A DNA stretch of 64,000 nucleotides from Catellatospora tritici (lineage in GTDB: Bacteria > Actinomycetota > Actinomycetes > Mycobacteriales > Micromonosporaceae), in contig NZ_JAHRCY010000010.1 in assembly GCF_019083965.1 (NCBI RefSeq), positions 124,001-188,000 on the forward strand. The letters run 5' to 3'. The translations under genes and the position numbers were made by a program. Shown here in pieces: positions 10,725 to 18,171 of the stretch. Position 1 is the stretch's first letter. Every line of letters starts with the position of its first letter. A model generated the notes under the pieces. The model was not told where the DNA came from and did no database searches. It saw nothing but the letters and a program-made list of their open reading frames with translations.

Positions 10725-12355
10725 CACTGCGCCAACGGGTTCGGCAGCGCGGCCCACACGTCGGCCAGCGGGTCGTCGGCCAGTCGCATCGCGGAGGTGG
10801 CCTTCAACGGCAGCGGCTCGCCGAGCACCGCGCGGGCGTCGGCGGCCGCCCCGGGCGGCAGATTGTCGTAGACCGCCTCGACCCGGTCGCGGACCAGCCG
10901 CCACAGGGCCGCCGGGTCGACGCCGTACTCCCGGGAGACGGTGGCGATCGGCTCGCCCAGCGCGACCGCGATGCCGGAGGCCAGCACCTTGGCGCGCAAC
11001 TGCGCCGGGTCGTCGGTGGCCAGGTCGCCGTGCAGCACCGGGGCGTCCACGCCGTGGCGGCGCAGCCGCTGCGGGCTGACCCGGATGCCGCCGATGTCGC
11101 GGTACGACAATCCGGTCGGTCGCCCGTGGCTGAGCGTGACCAGCAGGTTCTGCCCGTGCGCCTCCAGGGCGACGCCCCGGTGCAGCAGGGTCAGCAGCAC
11201 CGGTGCGATCAGCGCGGCCAGGTCGGCGACGAACCCGGCCGGATGGCCGCCGTAGCCCAGCGTCACCGCCTCGCACAGCAGTGGCCGCCCGTCGTTCGGC
11301 GAGGGCGCCGACAGCGCCGCCACCGGCAGGATCACCTCGTTCGGGCCGGGCCGGGCGGCCCGGCGGGCCACCACGGCCAGGCTGCGCAGCGGCTGCCCGG
11401 ACTCGTCGAGCACCGCGCCCGCGGCCAGCTCCGGCCACACCGTCAGGCCGAGGTCCGCCCCGAGCTGGGCCAGCAGTTTCGACACCACCGGGCCGTTGCG
11501 CACCGCGGCGGGGGAGACGATCCGGACCGCGCTGGTCATCTGCACGTCCACCGACGTCTTGTAGTGCCGGGTGGGATCGGCCACGGCCGCCAGCGTGCGC
11601 AGCGACATCAGCGGCCGGGCCGCGATCTTCTCGCCCGAGGGCTTCAGGAAGGGGTACGCCGACAGCACGTGCTCGCGCTGCCACGGGTGCACCGGCAGCC
11701 GTGGTGCCAGCCCCGCGCCGGTGGTCAGCCAGCGCTTGGCCGGGACGGTGAACACGTCCAGGGCCACCGTCGGCCGGTGCTCCGGGGCGTACGCCAGCGA
11801 TTCGGCGGCGGACATGCCCAGCCGGGTGCGGCAGCACGGGTGCAGCGGATGACCGTCCACGACCGCCTGCTCCAGCACCGCCAGCCCGTCCGGCCGCCCG
11901 GCCAGCGCGGTCAGGGTCGGCTCGCCGCGCAGCGGGTACGGCTGGTTCGCGCGGGCCAGGGCGAGGTGGTCGACGCTGTCGGCGATCTCCTCGGCCAGGC
12001 GCAGCGGATGGCCGGGCAACTTCAGGGCGCGTAGCAGCGCGGCGGGGTCGTCGAACCGCTCGGTCTCCAGCGTGACGCGTAGACCCTCCGGGGCGACGGC
12101 GAACAGCTCAGCCATCGCGGCCGAACCCATCAGCCGCTGCCCGGAGGTCAGGGTGACGAGGATGTCGGAGCCGTACGCCCGGCGCTCCAGTACGCCCGGC
12201 AGCGGCTCGCGGACCAGGGCCCCCCACAGCCGCGCGAGCACCGCCGCGCGGGCGCCGGGGAGCGTGTCGTCGGTGCTCGGCACGGTGTTGATGGGAACCC
12301 CTCCCCGATGTTCTGGCGCGGCCGCGGCGACGGCTGGAGATCCAGTGTGGACCAC
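10724..12355 (-). CDS. IucA/IucC-type NIS siderophore synthetase (first)
   Basis: First gene of the siderophore operon, 543 residues from the GTG at 12355. Family marks: HPCCRTRLGMSAAES, YKTSVDVQMTSAVRIVS, VRNGPVVSKLL, GVALEAHGQNLLV and YRDIGGIRV. The start is uncertain: the ribosome site before 12355 is weak, and other GTG codons lie within 75 bases downstream. The iron box sits about 42-60 bases upstream of this start, so the operon should be switched on in iron shortage. Two synthetases plus a decarboxylase resemble the core of vibrioferrin/xanthoferrin or staphyloferrin B pathways, but the product is not predictable from this alone. No ferric-siderophore receptor or uptake ABC genes are seen in the window. 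Confidence 0.93.
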   Translation of the reverse strand: MVHTGSPAVAAAAPEHRGGVPINTVPSTDDTLPGARAAVLARLWGALVREPLPGVLERRAYGSDILVTLTSGQRLMGSAAMAELFAVAPEGLRVTLETERFDDPAALLRALKLPGHPLRLAEEIADSVDHLALARANQPYPLRGEPTLTALAGRPDGLAVLEQAVVDGHPLHPCCRTRLGMSAAESLAYAPEHRPTVALDVFTVPAKRWLTTGAGLAPRLPVHPWQREHVLSAYPFLKPSGEKIAARPLMSLRTLAAVADPTRHYKTSVDVQMTSAVRIVSPAAVRNGPVVSKLLAQLGADLGLTVWPELAAGAVLDESGQPLRSLAVVARRAARPGPNEVILPVAALSAPSPNDGRPLLCEAVTLGYGGHPAGFVADLAALIAPVLLTLLHRGVALEAHGQNLLVTLSHGRPTGLSYRDIGGIRVSPQRLRRHGVDAPVLHGDLATDDPAQLRAKVLASGIAVALGEPIATVSREYGVDPAALWRLVRDRVEAVYDNLPPGAAADARAVLGEPLPLKATSAMRLADDPLADVWAALPNPLAQ

Positions 12356-12396
12356 GCCTGTCCGACCCGCTACCGGGTCGAAACCAGCCTAGCTTC

Positions 12397-12415
12397 TTAG
12401 GTTTGCCTAACCAAT
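12397..12415. promoter_or_regulatory. Iron box (IdeR/DmdR-type operator)
   Basis: TTAGGTTTGCCTAACCAAT matches the actinobacterial iron-box consensus TTAGGTTAGGCTAACCTAA at 15 of 19 positions (counted by eye). It lies directly upstream of the siderophore operon and 25 bases after the end of the EamA gene, so it most likely represses the operon when iron is plentiful. Confidence 0.9.
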
Positions 12416-12441
12416 GTGACGCGCGGGCGGAGTGCTCCCGG

Positions 12442-13317
12442 TCACCGGTGTCCGCTCCGCTGCGCCCCGATCCCGGCCACCACCACCAGCGCCACGCCCA
12501 GCACCTGCAGCGGGGCCGGGGTCTGGCCCAGCAGCACCGCCCCGACCAGCAGTGCGAACGCGGGCTCCAGGCACATCAGCGTGCCGAAGGCCGCCACGTT
12601 GAGGCGACGCAGCGCGAGCAGCTCCAGCGCGTACGGCAGCACCGGCAGCAGCAGCGCCAGCCACGCCGCCTGCGCCACCACCGGCCCGCTCAACCCGCCC
12701 GCCGCCTGCGGGACCCCGAACAGCGCCGTCACCACCACCGCCGCGGGCATCGCCACCGCCAGCCCCTTGACCCCCTCGAACCGGTCCCCGACCCGCTGCG
12801 TCAACAGGATGTACGCCGCCCAGCCGACCGCCGCGACCAGCGCGAGCGCCACCCCGACCACCGACACGCCGCCGCGCCACGGCCGCGTCAGCGCCAGCAC
12901 CCCCGCCAGCGCGAACACCGGCCACACCAGCCCCCACCGGCCGGTACGCCGCACCACCGCCAGCCCGAGCGGACCCAGGAACTCCAGCGCAACCGCCGTG
13001 GCCAGCGGGATGCGCGCGATCGCCTCGAAGAAAGCCACACTCATCACGGCGCTCACCGCGCCGAGCACCAGCGCGCCGACCAGGTCGGCGCGGCGCTGGG
13101 CACGCAGCCAACGCCACGTGGGGCGGGCGATCAGCCAGAACGCGACCGTCGCCCAGCACTGCCGCAGCCAGGCCGTGCCCGCCGGGCCGACCGCGTCGAA
13201 CAGCCGCGTCGAGGCGGCCGCGCCCACCTGCACCGACAGCATCGACCCCAGGATCAACAGGACGGCCGGGCCGGAACCCGTCCGCCGCCCGGCCGGGCCC
13301 GACGCCATACCTCCCAT
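12442..13317 (-). CDS. EamA/RhtA-type exporter next to siderophore operon
   Basis: A 291-residue protein with about ten hydrophobic segments, of the drug/metabolite transporter superfamily, closest in style to RhtA threonine/homoserine exporters (AIARIPLATAVALEFLGPL, LLPYALELLALRRLNVAAFGT). It is on the same strand and just upstream of the iron box, so the box falls between it and the siderophore genes. It could export the siderophore or a precursor amino acid, but it could equally be an unrelated neighbour, because its own promoter lies further upstream without a visible iron box. The ATG at 13317 follows GGACGGGATC; ATG 13308 is an alternative. Confidence 0.8.
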   Translation of the reverse strand: MGGMASGPAGRRTGSGPAVLLILGSMLSVQVGAAASTRLFDAVGPAGTAWLRQCWATVAFWLIARPTWRWLRAQRRADLVGALVLGAVSAVMSVAFFEAIARIPLATAVALEFLGPLGLAVVRRTGRWGLVWPVFALAGVLALTRPWRGGVSVVGVALALVAAVGWAAYILLTQRVGDRFEGVKGLAVAMPAAVVVTALFGVPQAAGGLSGPVVAQAAWLALLLPVLPYALELLALRRLNVAAFGTLMCLEPAFALLVGAVLLGQTPAPLQVLGVALVVVAGIGAQRSGHR

Positions 13318-13669
13318 GATCCCGTCCAACCCGGTCCACCGACCGCGATTCGGGCCGTCCCCGTCGCGAGCCGGGCCTGGAGTCGGCGGCTGGCTGCCCG
13401 CGCGGCTCGCGCGGCTCGCGCCGATGATCGCTGCCCCCGGTCACTTTCTCTTCTACAGGGCGACCTTTTGACCGACGGCCGCGATCATCGGCGAAAACGG
13501 CCTCGAAGATCGCGACTTCCGGTCAGATTGCTGTGTGGGCCGCGGGTCGAAAGTCACCTTCCGTCCGCGAACGCCGATCATCCGCGACGAAGGCCGCCGA
13601 AGATCGCGACCTCCGGTCACAACACTGCGCACGCGCAATCTCGATCACCGTTGGCGACGGGTTCGACGG
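13318..13669. repeat. Gene-free stretch with two degenerate direct repeats
   Basis: No gene is supported here. Two roughly 44-base direct repeats lie at 13482-13525 and 13575-13619. Both begin CGATCATC, contain GAAGATCGCGAC and end CCGGTCA. An inverted partial copy (GCCGATGATCG) lies at 13419-13430, and the same word followed by CGGTCA-type sequence recurs at 63101-63122. This suggests a scattered intergenic repeat family. It sits downstream of the TauE/SafE gene. Confidence 0.6.
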
Positions 13670-14440
13670 TCAGGCGAACCACTGGTCGTAGGAGAGGCGG
13701 GCGATCAGGGCGAGCACCACCACCAGCAGCACGACGCGGACGAAGCCGGAGCCGCGTTTGAGGGCCAGCCGGGCCCCGAGCTGCGCACCGATGATGTTGC
13801 AGACCGCCATCGCCGCGCCGAGCGGCCACCACACATGGCCACCGATCGCGAAGACGACCAGCGCGCCGAGGTTGGTGCCCGCGTTGACCATCTTCGCCAT
13901 GGCCGAGCCGTGCAGGAAGTCGGCGCCGATGACGGTGGTGAAGGTGAGCACCAGGAAGGTGCCGGTGCCGGGGCCGATCATGCCGTCGTACAGGGCGATC
14001 AGGCCGCCGGCCAGGGCGATCGCGATGGCGGCCCGGGTCCGGGTGCGCTTCTCCGGGTGGGCCACCACGCCGTTGTTCGGGCGGAATGTGACGAACAACG
14101 CGACGGCGACGAGGATGGCCAGCACTACCGGTCGGTACGCGTTCGGGGGCACCGAACCGGCGAACCACGCGCCGATGCCGGCGACGACCACGGCGATCGC
14201 GGCGGCGGGCCCAGCCACCCGCCAGTCGATCCGGGTACGCCGCGCGTACAGCACGGCAGCGCTGGAGGTGCCCGCGATGGCGGTCATCTTGTTCGTGCCC
14301 AGCACCGTGGCGACCGGCACGTTGGGCAGGCCGATCAGCAGGGCGGGCAGCAGCAGGAGGCCGCCGCCGCCGACCACGGCGTCCACCCAGCCTGCGGCGG
14401 TGGCGGCGGTCAGCAGCAGCGTGAGGGTGCCGGCGTCCAT
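13670..14440 (-). CDS. TauE/SafE family permease
   Basis: A 256-residue polytopic membrane protein with the family pattern of two similar halves: AGWVDAVVGGGGLLLLPALL near the N-terminus, VLGTNKMTAI, then LIALYDGMIGPGTGTFLVLT and VNAGTNLGALVVF. The family exports or imports small sulfur or carbon anions such as sulfite or sulfoacetate; the substrate here is unknown. The ATG at 14440 gives the normal start MDAGTLTLLLTAAT. A tiny membrane-protein frame ends 16 bases upstream and may be co-transcribed. Confidence 0.88.
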   Translation of the reverse strand: MDAGTLTLLLTAATAAGWVDAVVGGGGLLLLPALLIGLPNVPVATVLGTNKMTAIAGTSSAAVLYARRTRIDWRVAGPAAAIAVVVAGIGAWFAGSVPPNAYRPVVLAILVAVALFVTFRPNNGVVAHPEKRTRTRAAIAIALAGGLIALYDGMIGPGTGTFLVLTFTTVIGADFLHGSAMAKMVNAGTNLGALVVFAIGGHVWWPLGAAMAVCNIIGAQLGARLALKRGSGFVRVVLLVVVLALIARLSYDQWFA

Positions 14441-14456
14441 GAGGGGTGGCGGGGGG

Positions 14457-14546
14457 TCAGCGCTTGCCGCGCTGCATCGACAGCCACATGCCGGCGGCAC
14501 CGATGGCTATGAAGACGAGCATGAAGCACAGGAGGGCCTTGAACAC
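14457..14546 (-). CDS. Possible 29-residue single-span membrane peptide
   Basis: A GTG-started frame encodes 29 residues: a short MFKAL start, one hydrophobic span (LLCFMLVFIAIGAAGMWLSM) and a basic tail QRGKR. This inside-positive pattern is typical of genuine bacterial micro-membrane proteins. It ends 16 bases before the TauE/SafE start on the same strand. The ribosome site is weak (GCCGG). No homology claim is made. Confidence 0.4.
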   Translation of the reverse strand: MFKALLCFMLVFIAIGAAGMWLSMQRGKR

Positions 14547-14629
14547 CCGGCAACATTAGCCGCTCCCGCGCGCCACTCCGGTCCCCCGCCCACGCCTGGT
14601 CGGGATGCGGTGATCCGCGCCTCGGTTTT

Positions 14630-14696
14630 GCGTTGACGCCGGCCCGGCACGGCGAAGGTGAGCCGAATCTTCGCCGTGGTAGGCCAGCGTCAATGC
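14630..14696. terminator. Long two-part hairpin downstream of Spo0M gene
   Basis: Outer arms GCGTTGACGCCGGCC (14630-14644) and GGCCAGCGTCAATGC (14682-14696) pair with one or two G-T positions. Inner arms CACGGCGAAG and CTTCGCCGTG pair perfectly. The element follows the 3' end of the Spo0M gene and probably ends its transcript. Confidence 0.65.
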
Positions 14697-14749
14697 GGAA
14701 GTGGGTGGTTGGCTGTGGGGTGTGCCGTGGGTGGCCGGATGGGCCCCGC

Positions 14750-15751
14750 TCACTCCTCGAAGAAGCCGCCGTCGAAGTCGAAGACCTCTTCGGCGATCTC
14801 CCCGGCGACCATGCCGCCGAGGAAGCCCGCCGCGCCCGCGGCGACGACCGTGCCCATGCCGTACCCGTCGTGCCCGTGCGAACCGTGGCGACCGTGCCCA
14901 TACCCGTGGCCGCCGTACCCGTGGCCGCCGTACCCGTGGCCGCCGTGACCGTGCTGGGGGTGGCCGTAGCCGTGGCTGGGGGCGTGGCGTTCCAGGGCCT
15001 GGCGGATCCAGCCGTCGATCACGGCGGTCCAGTCGGTACGCCCGACGTCGGCGTGGCTGACGTGGTGGCGGCTGAACGCGTCGTGCGACCCCATGAAGCC
15101 GCGCTTGTCGAACTCCAGCACCACGTCCATCCCGTGCGGGCCGGTGACGAAGGTCAGCTCCAGCTGCCGCATCCGGCCGCTGTACGCGGGCGACGGGTAG
15201 AACTCGATCTCCTGGTAGAACGGCAGCGTCTGGTGCACCCCGTGGATGCGGCCGCGCTCGAGGTCGGCGCGGGCGAACTGGAACCCGAGCCGGGTGAAGG
15301 CCTGCATGATCTCGGCTTGCAGCGGCAGCGGCTCGATCGCGACGGGGTCCAGGTCGGTCTTGTCCACGGCGTTGGCGACCGACAGCTCGGTGTGCACGCC
15401 CATGGTCATGCCGCGCAGCGGTGTGCCGTAGAACGCGGTGACCGGAGCCTCCCACGGGATCTCCAGCTGGAACGGCAGCACCTGGGTGGCGCCCGCGGCC
15501 AGGGTGAACGGGCCGGTCAGCCGTACGTGCTGGAACTCGACCGTGCTGCCGTACTCGCTGTCGCCGTGCTCGACCTCGACCCGGGTGACCAGGCCGATCG
15601 ACACGTACTCGATGTGGTTGTCGCGTTCGCCGCCGCGGATGTGCACCTGGCCGGCGAGGGTGCCGCCGGGGCGCACCACCGGGGTGGACAGGACGGTGTC
15701 GACCGACGGGCCGCCGACGCCAAGCGCCGACAGCATCCTCTTGAAAACCAC
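14750..15751 (-). CDS. Spo0M-like sporulation-control protein with Gly/His-rich insert
   Basis: A 333-residue arrestin-fold protein of the Spo0M/SpoOM family (MVFKRMLSALGVGGPSVDTV, GGTLAGQVHIRGG, LEIPWEAPVTAFYGTPLRGM). The family affects sporulation and cell shape in Bacillus; in actinobacteria its role is unclear. The C-terminal part has a striking Gly-Tyr-His run encoded by three perfect 15-base units (14901-14945), flanked by more His/Gly, then a hydrophobic segment and an acidic end. The His-rich stretch could bind metal (inference). The GTG start at 15751 is supported by GAGGAGA upstream. Monocistronic, with hairpins on its 3' side. Confidence 0.88.
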   Translation of the reverse strand: MVFKRMLSALGVGGPSVDTVLSTPVVRPGGTLAGQVHIRGGERDNHIEYVSIGLVTRVEVEHGDSEYGSTVEFQHVRLTGPFTLAAGATQVLPFQLEIPWEAPVTAFYGTPLRGMTMGVHTELSVANAVDKTDLDPVAIEPLPLQAEIMQAFTRLGFQFARADLERGRIHGVHQTLPFYQEIEFYPSPAYSGRMRQLELTFVTGPHGMDVVLEFDKRGFMGSHDAFSRHHVSHADVGRTDWTAVIDGWIRQALERHAPSHGYGHPQHGHGGHGYGGHGYGGHGYGHGRHGSHGHDGYGMGTVVAAGAAGFLGGMVAGEIAEEVFDFDGGFFEE

Positions 15752-15835
15752 TGGTCCGCTTCTCCTCGTGTGCGTGCCGCGTTCTGATGCGGCTCGTACA
15801 CATCTAGCAGACCCTGTCCACTGTCGCCCGGGTCA

Positions 15836-15865
15836 CACCGGCACGCCCCAAGTGGCGTGCCGGTG
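15836..15865. terminator. Strong hairpin downstream of the small GNAT gene
   Basis: A 12-bp perfect stem, CACCGGCACGCC with GGCGTGCCGGTG, and a six-base loop. It lies just past the stop of the acetyltransferase gene on the minus strand and between two genes in the same direction. Confidence 0.8.
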
Positions 15866-15874
15866 CCAAACCGG

Positions 15875-16162
15875 TCAGGCGTGCTCGATGAGCGGCAGAT
15901 ACTCCGGGTGCTCGTGCACCCAGCGGCGGACGAACGAGCAGGCGGGCACGACGTGGACCTCGTCCTGCGCGGCGGCGGCCATGGCGGCGGCGACGAGCAG
16001 CCCGCCGATGCCGCGACCGCGGGCCTCGGGCTCGACCCCGGTGTGGTCGAAGACGATCATGCCGGGCTTGCGGTGGTACGTCAGCTCGCCGAGCCGCACA
16101 CCGTCCTGGCGCGCCTCGTACCGGCTGCTCTCGGGCACCTCGACGACCTCGACCTCGGCCAC
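15875..16162 (-). CDS. Small GCN5-like acetyltransferase (YidJ/CG-type GNAT)
   Basis: A 95-residue minimal GNAT-fold protein. It has the short-form pattern GELTYHRKPGMIVFDHTGV, then PEARGRGIGGLL for acetyl-CoA binding, and the family's C-terminal VVPACSFVRRWVHEHPEY. These tiny acetyltransferases are common; the acceptor is unknown. The GTG at 16162 is chosen because AAGGAG lies seven bases before it; a GTG 15 bases upstream is possible. The gene starts 31 bases after the aldo/keto reductase stop, so they probably form one transcript. Confidence 0.85.
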   Translation of the reverse strand: MAEVEVVEVPESSRYEARQDGVRLGELTYHRKPGMIVFDHTGVEPEARGRGIGGLLVAAAMAAAAQDEVHVVPACSFVRRWVHEHPEYLPLIEHA

Positions 16163-16193
16163 GGGGATCTCCTTCACTTCCCGGACTTCATTA

Positions 16194-17153
16194 TCAGGCG
16201 GGCGGCGGCGACAGCTTGTCCAGTTCGGCCAGCTCGTCGGGGGACGGGGCCCAGTCGGCCGCCGCGGCGTTGGCGCGCACCTGCTCGGGGCTGGTGGCCC
16301 CGGCGATGACCGAGCCGCAGCCGGGCTGGGCGGCCAGCCAGCCGATGGCCGTCTGCAGCAGGCTGTGCCCCCGCTGCTCGGCCCAGCCCGCCAGCGCCTC
16401 GACGGTGTCCAGCCGTGCCTCGGTGATGAACCCGGCCGAGTCCTTGGCCAGGCGGCTGGTGTCGGGCGCGTCCTGGCCGCGGCGTACCTTGCCGGTGAGC
16501 AGGCCGTTGGCGAGCGGGAAGAACGGCAGCACGCCCAAGTCGTAGTGGCGCGCGGCGGGCACGACCTCGGCCTCGATGCCGCGTTCCAGCAGCGACCAGT
16601 GGTTCTGCGCGCTGATGAACGCGGTGGTGTTGAGCTGCTGCGCGACGCGTACGGCGTCGGCGATCTGCCAACCGGCGAACTGCGAGCAGCCGATGTAGCG
16701 GACCTTGCCCGCCAGCACCAGCTCGTGCAGCGCCGCCAGCGTCTCGCCGATCGGGGTGGCCGGGTCGGGGGTGTGGATCTGGTAGAGGTCGATGTGGTCG
16801 GTACCCAGGCGGCGCAGCGAGTCCTCGACGGCGCGGCGGATGTAGGCACGCCCGCCCTTGGCGCCCGCCGCGGGCCCGTACCCGAGGTCGATGGCCTGGT
16901 GGCCGAACTTCGTCGCGAGCACGACCTGGTCGCGGCGTCCCTTCAGCACCTCGCCGAGCATCGACTCGGATGCGCCGACGGCGGTGCCGCGGCCGTAGAT
17001 GTCGGCGGTGTCGAAGAAGGTGATACCGGCGTCGAGGGCGGCGTCGACGACGGCGCGGGTGCCGTCGAGGTCGAGCCGCCAGCCGAAGTTGTTGCAGCCG
17101 AGGCCGACGGCGGAGACGGTCAGGCCGGAGTTGCCGAGCGGGCGATAACGCAT
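16194..17153 (-). CDS. Aldo/keto reductase
   Basis: A NADP-dependent aldo/keto reductase of 319 residues with an intact catalytic tetrad: Asp48 and Tyr53 (FFDTADIYG), Lys82 (ATKFG) and His127 (YQIHTPDP). Later motifs SVIAGATSPEQV fit the cofactor site of the AKR11/YajO-like group. The substrate is unknown. The start ATG at 17153 is the standard MRYRPLGNSGL. It diverges from the methyltransferase gene (81-base gap) and is followed by the small GNAT gene. Confidence 0.92.
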   Translation of the reverse strand: MRYRPLGNSGLTVSAVGLGCNNFGWRLDLDGTRAVVDAALDAGITFFDTADIYGRGTAVGASESMLGEVLKGRRDQVVLATKFGHQAIDLGYGPAAGAKGGRAYIRRAVEDSLRRLGTDHIDLYQIHTPDPATPIGETLAALHELVLAGKVRYIGCSQFAGWQIADAVRVAQQLNTTAFISAQNHWSLLERGIEAEVVPAARHYDLGVLPFFPLANGLLTGKVRRGQDAPDTSRLAKDSAGFITEARLDTVEALAGWAEQRGHSLLQTAIGWLAAQPGCGSVIAGATSPEQVRANAAAADWAPSPDELAELDKLSPPPA

Positions 17154-17234
17154 GATCGCCACCCTAGCGCGCGCCGCGGGGGCTGCGACGGGTGCGCATC
17201 GGACGATAGCGTGCCGGGGCAGAGGAGGACGGCC

Positions 17235-17990
17235 ATGACTTCCGTGTACGACGGTGCCCGCATCGCCGCCGGCTACGCCTTCGACCGACCGGCGGTGCAC
17301 GAGCGCATCCTGCTCCCGCTGGCCGCCGCGCCGCGGGCCGAATGCGCGCTGGACGTGGGCTGCGGCGCGGGCCGGTCCACGGCGGCCCTGGCCCCCTACG
17401 CGCGGACGGTGGTTGGGTTGGAACCGATCGCCTCGATGCTGGCGCACCGGTCGGCGGTGGCGCCCGCAGCGGAGTTCGTGGTCGGCGAGGCCGAGCGGCT
17501 CCCATTCGCGCGAGGCAGCTTCGACCTGGTCACGGCGGCGGGCAGCCTGAACTACGTCGACCTGGACTTGTTCCTGCCGGAGGCGGCCCGGGTGCTCACC
17601 GACGGCGGCCGGCTGTACGTCTACGACTTCTCCGAGGGCCGCCACGCGGTGGGCACGGACTCGCTGGCCGGCTGGTTCGCGGCGTTCGAGCACCATTTCC
17701 CGTGGCCGCCGGGCTACCGGCCGCTCGCTCCGGCGGCGCTGCCCTGGGGCGAGCACGGCCTGCGTCTGGTGCGCTGCGCCGACACCGAGGTGGCGCTCGA
17801 ACTGACCGGCGCGCAGTACCTGCGGTATGTGCTGAGCGAGGTGAACGTCAACGCGGCACTCGCGCGCGGCGGGTCTGCGGACGAGGTGGTGCGGTGGTGC
17901 ACCGAGACGCTCGCCCCGGTGTTCGGGAGTGGATCTCTGCGGGTCCGCTTTTGCGGCTATCTCGCCGAAGCGGTGCGGATCGCGCGCTGA
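17235..17990 (+). CDS. Class I SAM-dependent methyltransferase
   Basis: A 251-residue methyltransferase. Motif I is ALDVGCGAGRST, the acidic residue after beta-2 is VVGLEPIASM, and motif II region is GSFDLVTAAGSLNYVDLDLF. This matches the Methyltransf_11/UbiE-like group; the acceptor is unknown. ATG 17235 follows a strong GAGGAGG. The C-terminal 90 residues (after YDFSEGRHAVG) form a cap likely to determine substrate. It is a single gene diverging from the aldo/keto reductase. Confidence 0.9.
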   Translation: MTSVYDGARIAAGYAFDRPAVHERILLPLAAAPRAECALDVGCGAGRSTAALAPYARTVVGLEPIASMLAHRSAVAPAAEFVVGEAERLPFARGSFDLVTAAGSLNYVDLDLFLPEAARVLTDGGRLYVYDFSEGRHAVGTDSLAGWFAAFEHHFPWPPGYRPLAPAALPWGEHGLRLVRCADTEVALELTGAQYLRYVLSEVNVNAALARGGSADEVVRWCTETLAPVFGSGSLRVRFCGYLAEAVRIAR

Positions 17991-18171
17991 GCCCGCGACC
18001 TCCGCACTATCCATTCAGTGCGGTGCGACTGGATCGAACAGCCGTGTGACCTCAGCGTTTCGACCTCTGGACAACTGACATTGATCTATGGAAAATCAGC
18101 GGTACCCGCATCTGCTGGCGGCATAGTGCGGCCGTTGGACAACGTCGGTCGAGCCTGCCGTGGAGGTGCGG

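Noticed and set aside
12397-12415. Iron box assigned to the EamA gene
   Set aside because: The box lies downstream of that gene's stop and immediately upstream of the siderophore operon.
14896-14947. Short tandem repeats considered as a CRISPR-like array (also 26841-26930)
   Set aside because: Units are 15 bases, contiguous with no spacers, and lie in frame inside genes.
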